This document shows positions 24,934 to 32,388 of a stretch of DNA of 45,121 nt, piece after piece (positions within the stretch are counted from its first letter, which is position 1; every line of letters begins with the position of its first letter). Position numbers and translations under genes: made by a program. Below the pieces are notes generated by a model that worked only from the letters and a program-made list of their open reading frames with translations, was not told where the DNA came from and did no database searches. Source of the stretch: Bacillus massiliigorillae (GTDB lineage: Bacteria > Bacillota > Bacilli > Bacillales > DSM-1321); assembly GCF_000380245.2 (NCBI RefSeq), contig NZ_HG428741.1, positions 3,490,873 through 3,535,993 of the forward strand, read 5' to 3'.

Positions 24934-25797
24934 CTACTCATCGTCCACGATTGTGAAGAACCTATATTGCATCTCTGGCGTATAGGCAGTAGAATCTTCA
25001 TACGACCAATAACGATGTCTACTATCCGTTGTATGAGCATTCACTAGTGGCATCCCATCCTCATCTTTCGCTGTGACAATCGTAAAATGATTATAACGAC
25101 CATCCCCTTCAAAATCATAACAGATAACATCCCCTAACAATAATTGGTCAGGAGAATCTACTTCCTTAGCTCGAAGTCCTCTTGAAGAGTTCTGCATATA
25201 TAAATTGAGTGCATGAGATACAGTCCAACTATAACTCCAATTCTTACCGCTATACCACCATCCCGTGGAACGATTCGTAACCCCACGCATTGGTGCATCA
25301 CCCGCTTTTAAACATTGCGAAATAAAATTTGTACAATCATCGTTGAATCGCTGATATTGTGGATTAGTACCATTCCACCACGTATCAGCATATTGAACAG
25401 CTTTCAACCTATCATAATAAAAGGTTGCTCGAGTATCATCATCCTCATACGTAATAAATGATAATTCAAGCTTTGGAATACTCACTACTACTTCTTCATC
25501 GGAAATACATGTATCCTCCTTGAATCGAGCCACTCTCTGCTCGATTTCTTCCTCCATATAAAAGCAGTCTTTTTGCTTAATAAAATACTGAAAATGAACA
25601 TTATAATGAACAATTGTCTCTTCTTTTTCTTGTTGTTTTGATTGAATTTTCCCTTTCGCTTTTACATTTTTAATTTCTGCATTACGCTTTTTCAAAAGAG
25701 CTTTTTTTAAAACAACTTTCTCACAATCCCGTGTTGTAGATTCATCTACATAGGCTAAACATCTATTTTGCAAATAGCTTTCCAGCTCCTTAATCAC
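24934..25797 (-). CDS. Amidase-domain protein (YhbB-like)
   Basis: A 287-residue protein with a C-terminal amidase_6-type domain (about 135-287): YYDRLKAVQYADTWWNGTNPQYQRF, the conserved NDCTNFISQCL (catalytic Cys), then SYSWTVSHALNLYM, GDVICYDFEGDGRYNHFTIV (catalytic His) and NAHTTDSRHRYWSY. The N-terminal half is charged and helical. The start is placed at the GTG at 25797 because the longer frame begins inside the queG terminator; GGAGAGGCGGTGGAG lies upstream. No signal peptide is evident with this start. The queG-amidase-trmL order matches B. subtilis yhbA-yhbB-cspR. Confidence 0.8.
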   Translation of the reverse strand: MIKELESYLQNRCLAYVDESTTRDCEKVVLKKALLKKRNAEIKNVKAKGKIQSKQQEKEETIVHYNVHFQYFIKQKDCFYMEEEIEQRVARFKEDTCISDEEVVVSIPKLELSFITYEDDDTRATFYYDRLKAVQYADTWWNGTNPQYQRFNDDCTNFISQCLKAGDAPMRGVTNRSTGWWYSGKNWSYSWTVSHALNLYMQNSSRGLRAKEVDSPDQLLLGDVICYDFEGDGRYNHFTIVTAKDEDGMPLVNAHTTDSRHRYWSYEDSTAYTPEMQYRFFTIVDDE

Positions 25798-25840
25798 ACT
25801 TCTCCACCGCCTCTCCCGTAAAATATATGAAGAAATGCTC

Positions 25841-25874
25841 AAAAAAATAAGCAATAGATATGATTATCTATTGC
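25841..25874 (-). terminator. Intrinsic terminator overlapping the queG stop codon
   Basis: GCAATAGATA and TATCTATTGC form a perfect 10-bp stem around a 4-nt loop, followed on the minus strand by a T run. The left arm on the minus strand encodes the last residues and stop codon of QueG. Confidence 0.8.
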
Positions 25875-26991
25875 TTAAAGCTTTCTCTATTTCACCTAAA
25901 GCAGCTTCATCACTTTCTTTCGATTGAGCCATGATTAATGCTTCTCTTGCTATTTCTCCACCGATTTTCCCAACGGCCCATGCAGCCATGCCTCGCATAT
26001 CTGCTCTTGGATCATTTCTCATCACATCTATTAAAGCATCCAAAGAAGAGGGTTCCTTGAAATGAGCAAGGGCGATAATAGCATTACGTTGAATTGGTTT
26101 TTTACCACGCCATGAACCTGACACATGACCAAACTTCTCCTTAAACTGACGATTACTCATAGTCAGAATTGGCGTTAATAACGGTTTTGCAATGTCTGGT
26201 TCCGGCTCCATATCTTCATGAAAATGTAAATCAATGCCACGATTTTTCGGACATATAGTTTGGCAACTATCACATCCATAAAGACGATTGCCGATTTTCT
26301 TTCGAAATTCATCTGGAATATATCCTTTTGTTTGCGTCAAGAAAGCAATACATCTTTGTGCATCAATTTGACCACCATTTACAAGTGCACCTGTCGGACA
26401 TATATCTAAGCATTTCGTACACGTTCCACACTGATCCTCAATTGGTTCGTCAGGCTCTAGTGGTAAATTCGTAATCATTTCTCCTAAATAAACATATGAA
26501 CCAAATTCCGGCGTAATAATGGCACAGTTTTTCGCACTCCAGCCAATACCTGCACGCTCCGCAACCGCTCTATCAACAAGCTCTCCTGTATCAACCATTG
26601 ATTTTACTCGTGCCTCAGGATGACGGTCCATAATATATGTTTCTAGTAACTGTAGCTTTTGCTTCACAAGCACATGGTAATCAACACCCCAAGAAGCTCT
26701 ACAGAAAATACCTCGACGCTCATCCTTTTTCCCTTGAATATGTTCCTTCATTTTCGAAGGATACGCTAAAGCAATAGCGATAATCGATTTCGGCTCTTGA
26801 AAAATTAAAGCTGGATTTGTGCGCTTATCCAAATCAGGCTCTTCAAAACCTGATTGATAATTCAACTCTTGTTGACGAATAAGACGATCCTTTAATTCCC
26901 TGAAAGGAGCAGCTGAAGTAAAACCAATTTTATCGATGCCTATTTCTTTACTGTACGAGATAATATCTTGTTTTAACTGATAATAGTCCAA
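25864..26991 (-). CDS. queG: Epoxyqueuosine reductase QueG
   Basis: Cobalamin and iron-sulfur enzyme that makes the final step of queuosine synthesis in tRNA (375 residues). The two [4Fe-4S] motifs are CGTCTKCLDICPTGAL and CDSCQTICPKN. The N-terminal half is the cobalamin-binding domain (FTSAAPFRELKDRL ... RASWGVDYHVLVK). A C-terminal HEAT-like extension (about 305-375, RNAIIALAHFKEPSS, DMRGMAAWAVGKIGG) is typical. Start TTG with AAAGGAGG 8 nt upstream. Confidence 0.93.
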   Translation of the reverse strand: MDYYQLKQDIISYSKEIGIDKIGFTSAAPFRELKDRLIRQQELNYQSGFEEPDLDKRTNPALIFQEPKSIIAIALAYPSKMKEHIQGKKDERRGIFCRASWGVDYHVLVKQKLQLLETYIMDRHPEARVKSMVDTGELVDRAVAERAGIGWSAKNCAIITPEFGSYVYLGEMITNLPLEPDEPIEDQCGTCTKCLDICPTGALVNGGQIDAQRCIAFLTQTKGYIPDEFRKKIGNRLYGCDSCQTICPKNRGIDLHFHEDMEPEPDIAKPLLTPILTMSNRQFKEKFGHVSGSWRGKKPIQRNAIIALAHFKEPSSLDALIDVMRNDPRADMRGMAAWAVGKIGGEIAREALIMAQSKESDEAALGEIEKALSNR

Positions 26992-27058
26992 GCTTTTTGC
27001 CTCCTTTCTTTGCTGTATGTTATGTTAAATATTAAACTAATATTAGGGAGCTGATCTT

Positions 27059-27724
27059 TTGGATATTTCAATACAACCCATTTTACATGAAAAAATCCCT
27101 GGATTTAAAGTAGCAGCTATTTCCTATCGCAATATTATTGTGGATGCTTCTCCTCAAATGTTAAAAGGAAGACTGCAATTATTCCAAGAATCCTTATTTT
27201 TTGAAACACAAGAAAAAGAAATAATGGATTTTGCCGGTTTGAAGGAATGGCGAGATACATTTAAGCTGGCTGGCACCGATGCTGCGCGATATCGTCATTC
27301 AGCAGAAGCATTATACAGACGAATTAAAAAGCAAAATTATTTACCTTCTATACACTCAGCAACCGACTTGAACAATTTCTTTTCATTACAATACGAATGT
27401 CCGATTGGTATTTATGATTGTGAGGCGGTTAAAGGTAATATCACATTAGCGATTGGAAATGAAAATGATGAATATGAAGGTATTAATGAAAGAATGAACT
27501 CTTTGAAGAATATGATACTAACAAAAGATGAAATTGGTCCATTCGGTAGCCCTTACGTCGATTCCAAGCGAACAATGGTAACACCCAATACAAAGAATGC
27601 TATTCAATTTATCTATTTACGACCATCTCTTTCACGTGAAGAGGCTGAACAATTAACACAATCATTAATGAACATGTTTATTAGCATTTGTGGTGGAGAT
27701 GCCAGTTACAAAATCTATAGCTAA
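27059..27724 (+). CDS. B3/B4 tRNA-binding domain protein
   Basis: A 221-residue protein of the stand-alone B3/4 domain family, related to the editing domain of phenylalanyl-tRNA synthetase beta. Family stretches are GFKVAAISYRNI, WRDTFKLAGTDAARYRHSAEALYRR, LPSIHSATDLNNFFSLQYECPIG and GPFGSPYVDSKRTMVTP. It may hydrolyse or screen aminoacyl-tRNA or amino-acid products; the substrate is not known. It starts with TTG after GGGAG and is divergent from queG, 67 bp away. Confidence 0.85.
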   Translation: MDISIQPILHEKIPGFKVAAISYRNIIVDASPQMLKGRLQLFQESLFFETQEKEIMDFAGLKEWRDTFKLAGTDAARYRHSAEALYRRIKKQNYLPSIHSATDLNNFFSLQYECPIGIYDCEAVKGNITLAIGNENDEYEGINERMNSLKNMILTKDEIGPFGSPYVDSKRTMVTPNTKNAIQFIYLRPSLSREEAEQLTQSLMNMFISICGGDASYKIYS

Positions 27725-27733
27725 CGATAGCTC

Positions 27734-27766
27734 AAACCCAGATTAGAGTTCTAATCTGGGTTTTCA
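27734..27766 (+). terminator. Intrinsic terminator of the B3/4 gene
   Basis: AAACCCAGATTAG and CTAATCTGGGTTT form a 13-bp perfect stem with a 4-nt loop, then TTC. Confidence 0.8.
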
Positions 27767-27844
27767 AAATATTCTACCACTTGTAACAGAATAACCATAA
27801 TTCACATGCTTCACACACATTTGATAAAGAAAAAAAAAGACATA

Positions 27845-27887
27845 AAAAAACGCAACACTTCGTTCTCTTATGTAACGAAACACTGCG
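27845..27887 (-). terminator. Terminator of tRNA-Gly, strand-specific through G-U pairs
   Basis: On the minus strand ACGCAGTGTTTCGT pairs with ACGAAGTGTTGCGT using four central G-U pairs, followed by seven Ts. On the plus strand the same positions would be A-C mismatches. Confidence 0.75.
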
Positions 27888-27901
27888 TTAGTATCTATGT
27901 A

Positions 27902-27975
27902 TGGAGCGGGTGAAGAGAATCGAACTCTCATCATCAGCTTGGAAGGCTGAGGTTTTACCACTAAACTACACCCGC
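27902..27975 (-). tRNA. tRNA-Gly (anticodon TCC)
   Basis: Complete cloverleaf: acceptor GCGGGTG/CACCCGC, anticodon arm CAGCC-TTCCAAG-CTG region with anticodon TCC, T-arm GAGAGTTCGATTCTC and encoded CCA. Single gene with its own terminator. Confidence 0.93.
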
Positions 27976-28116
27976 ATAAGCTATTAAATTTTGTCGAACT
28001 TTGTAATCAACAAAACTTATTATAGTAGCTATTTCATACTTTTTCAAGAGTATTTTAATAAAAATTTTATAATTTCTTCATATAAAAGACTCATTTTAGA
28101 CACATTTTGACGAAAC

Positions 28117-29271
28117 TTATATACTTCCTAAAACAACACCAAGAATAACAACCATCCAAGGAGGCAACTTCCAAATCGTTAAACAGACATATAAAATCAA
28201 TACACGAGCAAAATCAAATCCTTCATTTACAGCGCTTGTCCAAACCGGGTCATATAACGCAGCTAATAGAATACCAACTACCGCCGCCTCTATACCCGTT
28301 AAAGCGCCTTGAAAAACGGAACGGTTACGTACTTCATTATAGAATGGTAGTGATCCTACAACTAATAAAAAAGCTGGCAAAAATATAGCTATAGTCGTTA
28401 TTACAGAGCCACTAATTCCACTCATCATTGCTCCGATATAACTAGCAAATGTAAATAATGGTCCTGGTACCGCTTGCGCCATTCCATAACCAGCAAGAAA
28501 TTCTTCCTTACTAAGCCAACCTGTCGTAACAACTTCATTCTCCAATAATGGTAAAACAACATGACCTCCTCCAAAAACAAGAGAACCCGAGCGATAAAAT
28601 GTATCAAAAACATTTAACCAATGAAAATTAAAGAGGTTACTCATGATTGGCAACCCAATTAATAAAACAAAGAACACACTAAAGGCTATAAATCCTGTAC
28701 GTTTACTAATTGGAATCGTATAAGAAGATTCTACTTCACTATTAGCACCACGATAAATATAAGCACCTATTATACCGGCAACTATAATTATTCCTACCTG
28801 CACAAATGGTCCAGTTACAAGTAATGTAATTATTGTCGCTATAACCATTATGACGATTTGGGACCGTTCTTTCGTTAGCTTCTGCGCCATCCCCAACACA
28901 GCATGTGCTACAACAGCAACTGCTACTAACTTCAATCCATGAATCCAACCCATTTCAGCAAATTCGTAGTGCTTATACAGTTGCGCAAAAATAACGAGTG
29001 CTAAAACGGAAGGCAATGTAAATCCTAAAAAAGATAAAAAGCCGCCTATTAATCCACCACGTAACAAACCAATTGCCATACCAACCTGACTACTTGCGGG
29101 ACCAGGTAAAAACTGACACAATGCGATGATTTGTGTATATTCTTCGGATTTCAACCATTTTTTGCGATTCACATACTCCTCATTAAAATATCCTAAATGA
29201 GCCGTAGGGCCTCCAAATGACGTAACCCCTAGCTTCAGTGAAGTTAAGAGTATTTCAATATAATTTTTCAT
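28117..29271 (-). CDS. ChrA-family chromate transporter homologue
   Basis: Two-domain CHR protein of 384 residues with about ten to twelve membrane helices. Each half carries the family motifs: TSFGGPTAHLGYF and FLPGPASSQVGMAIG in the N-half, GSLVFGGGHVVLPLLE and QAVPGPLFTFASYIGA in the C-half. The long-chain CHR family is linked to chromate efflux; for chromosomal Bacillus members the natural substrate is often not established. AAAGGGA precedes the ATG. No chrR reductase or regulator is adjacent. Confidence 0.88.
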   Translation of the reverse strand: MKNYIEILLTSLKLGVTSFGGPTAHLGYFNEEYVNRKKWLKSEEYTQIIALCQFLPGPASSQVGMAIGLLRGGLIGGFLSFLGFTLPSVLALVIFAQLYKHYEFAEMGWIHGLKLVAVAVVAHAVLGMAQKLTKERSQIVIMVIATIITLLVTGPFVQVGIIIVAGIIGAYIYRGANSEVESSYTIPISKRTGFIAFSVFFVLLIGLPIMSNLFNFHWLNVFDTFYRSGSLVFGGGHVVLPLLENEVVTTGWLSKEEFLAGYGMAQAVPGPLFTFASYIGAMMSGISGSVITTIAIFLPAFLLVVGSLPFYNEVRNRSVFQGALTGIEAAVVGILLAALYDPVWTSAVNEGFDFARVLILYVCLTIWKLPPWMVVILGVVLGSI

Positions 29272-29449
29272 AGTACATCCCTTTCATCTTCCATTTTTTG
29301 AGCATTCATATCTTATCACGAAAATACCTTGAATCTATTTTATTGTTATAAAATTAATATAATCTTTACAGATTTCGTTTGCTTACATGATTCTTGTCGA
29401 TAATTATAATAATATAGTTATATACGGATCACTTTAAGGAGGTAATCTC

Positions 29450-29677
29450 ATGCATACTTACACTGTTTATTATGTAAACCCAAACAAAGATTTAGCTCTT
29501 GAAATTCTCGTTTATGAGGGAGAATATGAAGATTTTATTGAATTATTCATAAATATCATCTTGCCTACATATGGTTGCAACGGTATGGATATTATTCAAG
29601 AATCAGAAACTCAAATAAAAATTGTAGGATACAAGAAACGTGGAAAATCAAAATACTTCCTTGTTGAGAAAAAATAA
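29450..29677 (+). CDS. Hypothetical protein, 75 residues
   Basis: A small soluble protein (MHTYTVYYVNPNKDLALEILVYEGE ... ending KSKYFLVEKK) with beta-alpha-beta-like pattern. Not recognised. It has a strong RBS (AAGGAGG) and a good promoter upstream: CTTACA (29382-29387), 17 bp, TATAAT (29405-29410). Element B starts 9 nt after its stop. Confidence 0.75.
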   Translation: MHTYTVYYVNPNKDLALEILVYEGEYEDFIELFINIILPTYGCNGMDIIQESETQIKIVGYKKRGKSKYFLVEKK

Positions 29678-29685
29678 GTCAATAA

Positions 29686-29834
29686 GAAAAGCGCAAGCGC
29701 CCGTTTGGCGACGTATAGATTGGAGCACTTCGACTGAGATAAAGGAAACACGAAGAGGCGATAGCCGATCCGATGTTGACTTATCGTAGGGAGATGGGCG
29801 AAATCTACTAGTCGCTGGGCGCTGGAGCTAGACA
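29686..29834 (+). repeat. Element B, full-length copy (B2)
   Basis: A 149-bp structured repeat. AGCGCCC (29696-29702) pairs with GGGCGCT (29817-29823), and GGCGA with TCGCT. Inside are CTTCG/CGAAG and CGATA/TATCG hairpins, which are absent from the deleted copy at 10634. I recall GCGCAAGCGC-type interspersed repeats from Bacillaceae genomes, but cannot give a name. Confidence 0.8.
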
Positions 29835-29867
29835 CAGCACAAATTTATATACTTTCTTATCTGTTAA

Positions 29868-30034
29868 GAAAAACCGGCACCGGTCTTTTTGGATTGATGT
29901 TTATGCTCCTTGATTTACTCCAAATCAAAAAAGAGCTATGCGGTAGAAATAAGACGAGCTGTTCTTGAAAAACCTCACTTGGTTTTCAAAACAGGTTGGC
30001 TTATTTCAGAGCATAGCAGGTGTAAGGTTAGATA
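29868..30034 (+). repeat. Structured interspersed element A, copy 3
   Basis: Same plan as copies 1 and 2: AACC-GG-CACC start, TCTTTTTGGATT/AATCAAAAAAGA, GCTATGC/GCATAGC, GAAATAAG/CTTATTTC, TTGAAAAACC/GGTTTTCAA and the GGTGTAAGGTTAGA end. It follows element B2 after 33 nt, so the order B-then-A is the same as at 10634-10862. Confidence 0.8.
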
Positions 30035-30036
30035 CA

Positions 30037-30076
30037 ATAAAAAAAGCTGAGTCCCAAGATCTTATGGGCTCAGCTT
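30037..30076 (-). terminator. Intrinsic terminator of the substrate-binding protein gene
   Basis: On the minus strand AAGCTGAG-CCC pairs with GGG-A-CTCAGCTT (one bulged A), then a run of seven Ts. Confidence 0.85.
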
Positions 30077-30089
30077 CTTCTTAATTGCT

Positions 30090-30920
30090 CTATTTTTTTT
30101 GTTGTGCTTTCAAAAATGCTACATCAGGTTCAATACCTAACCATTTTTGATAAATCTTTGTATACTCACCATTATCTAATAGTGTATTAAGCGCCTTGTC
30201 TAAGTCTTTCTTTAATTGTTTATCTCCCTTTTGAAGCATAAAGCCATAAAACTCTGGATCAAATGCTCCTTTATCCTCAATAACAACTAGTTTTTGTTTT
30301 GGATTATTTTTTGCATATTCCTCTACTACTGCATTATCAGCGACAACTGCATCTGCTCCACCTTTTGTAAGCTCCATAATAGCAAGAATATTGTTTTCAA
30401 ATTTTTTAATATTTTTGTTGTCAGCACCATATAGTTTATCCATAATAATATTCGCTGTTGTTCCCATTTGTACGGCTACTTTTTTCCCTTTTAAATCAGC
30501 TGCACTTTTAATAGAACTACCTTGAGGAACTAATATTTTTTGAGAAGCATAGAAATATGGTGCAGTAAAATCATAAGATTGCTCACGCTTCTTATTAATA
30601 GTTATCGCTGATGCTCCAACTTGCGCACGTTTTTTATCAAGTTCTACAAATATTGGATCCCAGCCAACATGCTCAAGTTTAACGTCATAACCTGCTTCTT
30701 TACCCATAGCAGTAATTAATTCCATATCAAATCCAACAAGTTCACCTTTATCTTGAAATTCCATTGGAGAGTAATCTGCATTTGTAACTACACGTAATGT
30801 CTTCTTTTCTTGTCCGTCTTTATTTTCTTTTTCCCCGCTTGTTTTATCGCTCGTACCACATCCAGCTAAAACAATAAGAAATGAACATAATAATACCAAA
30901 CTTACTGTAAATTTTTTCAT
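30090..30920 (-). CDS. Amino-acid ABC transporter substrate-binding lipoprotein
   Basis: A 276-residue lipoprotein (lipobox LAGC, Cys21) of the SBP_bac_3 family, probably for a polar amino acid. Family marks are LRVVTNADYSPMEFQDKGELVGFDMELITAMGKEAGY (about 43-79), GASAITINKKREQSYDFTAPYF and LKGKKVAVQMGTTANIIMDKL. RBS GAGGGG precedes the ATG. No permease or ATPase gene is adjacent, so it must work with components encoded elsewhere or act as an auxiliary binding protein. Confidence 0.9.
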   Translation of the reverse strand: MKKFTVSLVLLCSFLIVLAGCGTSDKTSGEKENKDGQEKKTLRVVTNADYSPMEFQDKGELVGFDMELITAMGKEAGYDVKLEHVGWDPIFVELDKKRAQVGASAITINKKREQSYDFTAPYFYASQKILVPQGSSIKSAADLKGKKVAVQMGTTANIIMDKLYGADNKNIKKFENNILAIMELTKGGADAVVADNAVVEEYAKNNPKQKLVVIEDKGAFDPEFYGFMLQKGDKQLKKDLDKALNTLLDNGEYTKIYQKWLGIEPDVAFLKAQQKK

Positions 30921-31021
30921 TCAAGTACCCCTCTTTTTTTAACCGTATTTTCTGACTTAATAGAATTATATAATTATATTAATATTTATGCAACATATCG
31001 AATAAATATTTATTTTTTATT

Positions 31022-31189
31022 TTACATGAATGCCCTAATTAAATTGCTGCTCCAATTTAAGAGCAAGGTTAATATTGCGCAATGCTCATACGATTCCAAA
31101 TCAATTTCTAATACTTCACAAATCTGACTTAAAACGATACTGTAATATACTCTGATGAGCGTATCAATCTCTAGCTGCATTACTCGCAT
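31022..31189 (-). CDS. Possible small ORF or gene remnant, 55 residues
   Basis: Within the 465-bp gap between the lipoprotein gene and the ornithine cyclodeaminase gene an open frame reads MRVMQLEIDTLIRVYYSIVL and ends NWSSNLIRAFM. It is helical in character and open for a further 11 codons upstream. No ribosome binding site precedes the ATG, so it may be a decayed gene or chance. Nothing else was recognised in the gap besides the inverted repeat at 31257-31299. Confidence 0.25.
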   Translation of the reverse strand: MRVMQLEIDTLIRVYYSIVLSQICEVLEIDLESYEHCAILTLLLNWSSNLIRAFM

Positions 31190-31256
31190 TAAAGCTATTT
31201 TTACAATGTTATTGTAACGTCAGTTGGTTATCCCCTTCTTTATAGTGAATTAAATA

Positions 31257-31299
31257 TTGCACAAAGATTTTTGATGTTTTAAAGCGATTCTTTGTGCAA
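31257..31299. promoter_or_regulatory. 11-bp inverted repeat, probable operator of the ocd-symporter pair
   Basis: TTGCACAAAGA (31257-31267) and TCTTTGTGCAA (31289-31299) are perfect inverted repeats with centres 32 bp (about three helical turns) apart. A TATAAT (31331-31336) lies just downstream without a good -35, which suggests regulated activation. Confidence 0.5.
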
Positions 31300-31385
31300 A
31301 TTGTATATTTAATCTTCAAAATTTCTTTAATATAATCAAACTACTTTATGCAACTTGAATTTTAAAAATACGAGGAGGGATTGCT

Positions 31386-32351
31386 TTGCTAGTTTTATCA
31401 GGTAAAGACTTCAAAGAACTTATGACTCCAAAAGAAATGAATGATGCCATTGAACAAGCTTTTATTGTCTATGAACAGAGGCGTTTTACTACACAAACGA
31501 GATCACAGCTCTCATTAAACGAGAACGCACTCCTTGTGATGCCTAGTGCCAACAATCATCATATCGTTACTAAAATCGTCAGCGTATTTCCTCATAATCA
31601 GTCATTACCAGTAACCCAAGGAATGATTATTATTACAGATGGAATCAACGGTGAGATGAAAGCAATCCTTGATGGCACCCTTTTAACTGGTATGCGAACA
31701 GGTGCTATTGGTGGAATCGCTGTTCGTCATTTAGCTCCATATCAAGCAACATCCTTAGGCTTAATCGGAACAGGAGAACAAGGGCTTCATCAGCTCATCA
31801 GCTGTTGCTCAGAAAGGACGATTCAGAATATTTACCTTTACAATCGTTCCCCTGAAAAAATACCAGCATTTATAAATCAATTGAAGAAATACCTTCCTCC
31901 TTCTATCTCGATTCATACTATGACAGATTCACAACAAGTCGTTGAAAAGTCCGACATTATCATTACTGCAACTGCTTCAACAACTCCAGTGCTACCGAAT
32001 GTTCCAAATATCTATGAGAATAAGTTAATCATTGCAATCGGTTCCTTTCAGCCGCATATGAGAGAGCTTCCAGATACTTTACTTCAAGAAGCAGAGATTC
32101 TATACGTAGATACTATAGACGCCATTGAAGAATCAGGTGATATTATTGACCCCATTTCGAATGGTTGGATTTCAAAAGCAAATGTCGTTCCCTTCTCAAA
32201 AGTTATAACCCATTCCTACTCTAAAGAAAGCAATCATCATAAACCTATTATCTTTAAATCTACAGGACATGCAGTCTTTGATTTAATTGCAGCTGAAGCT
32301 ATTTATCAAAAAGCCATTCAGCATCAAATTGGACATACCATTAATTTATAA
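31386..32351 (+). CDS. Ornithine cyclodeaminase / mu-crystallin family protein
   Basis: A 321-residue NAD(P)-dependent enzyme of the OCD family, which includes ornithine cyclodeaminase, alanine dehydrogenase and delta1-pyrroline-2-carboxylate reductase. Visible are the substrate-side Arg and Lys regions (RSQLSLNENALLVMPS, HHIVTKIVSVFP), GEMKAILDGTLLTGMRTGAIGGIA, and the Rossmann motif LGLIGTGEQGLHQL (about 134-147). Start TTG, 6 nt after GAGGAGGG. A proline-type symporter follows 37 nt later, which favours a role in proline, hydroxyproline or imino-acid metabolism; this is inference from context. Confidence 0.85.
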   Translation: MLVLSGKDFKELMTPKEMNDAIEQAFIVYEQRRFTTQTRSQLSLNENALLVMPSANNHHIVTKIVSVFPHNQSLPVTQGMIIITDGINGEMKAILDGTLLTGMRTGAIGGIAVRHLAPYQATSLGLIGTGEQGLHQLISCCSERTIQNIYLYNRSPEKIPAFINQLKKYLPPSISIHTMTDSQQVVEKSDIIITATASTTPVLPNVPNIYENKLIIAIGSFQPHMRELPDTLLQEAEILYVDTIDAIEESGDIIDPISNGWISKANVVPFSKVITHSYSKESNHHKPIIFKSTGHAVFDLIAAEAIYQKAIQHQIGHTINL

Positions 32352-32388
32352 ATAGTAAATATAGAATGAAACGAAAGAGGGTTTATCT

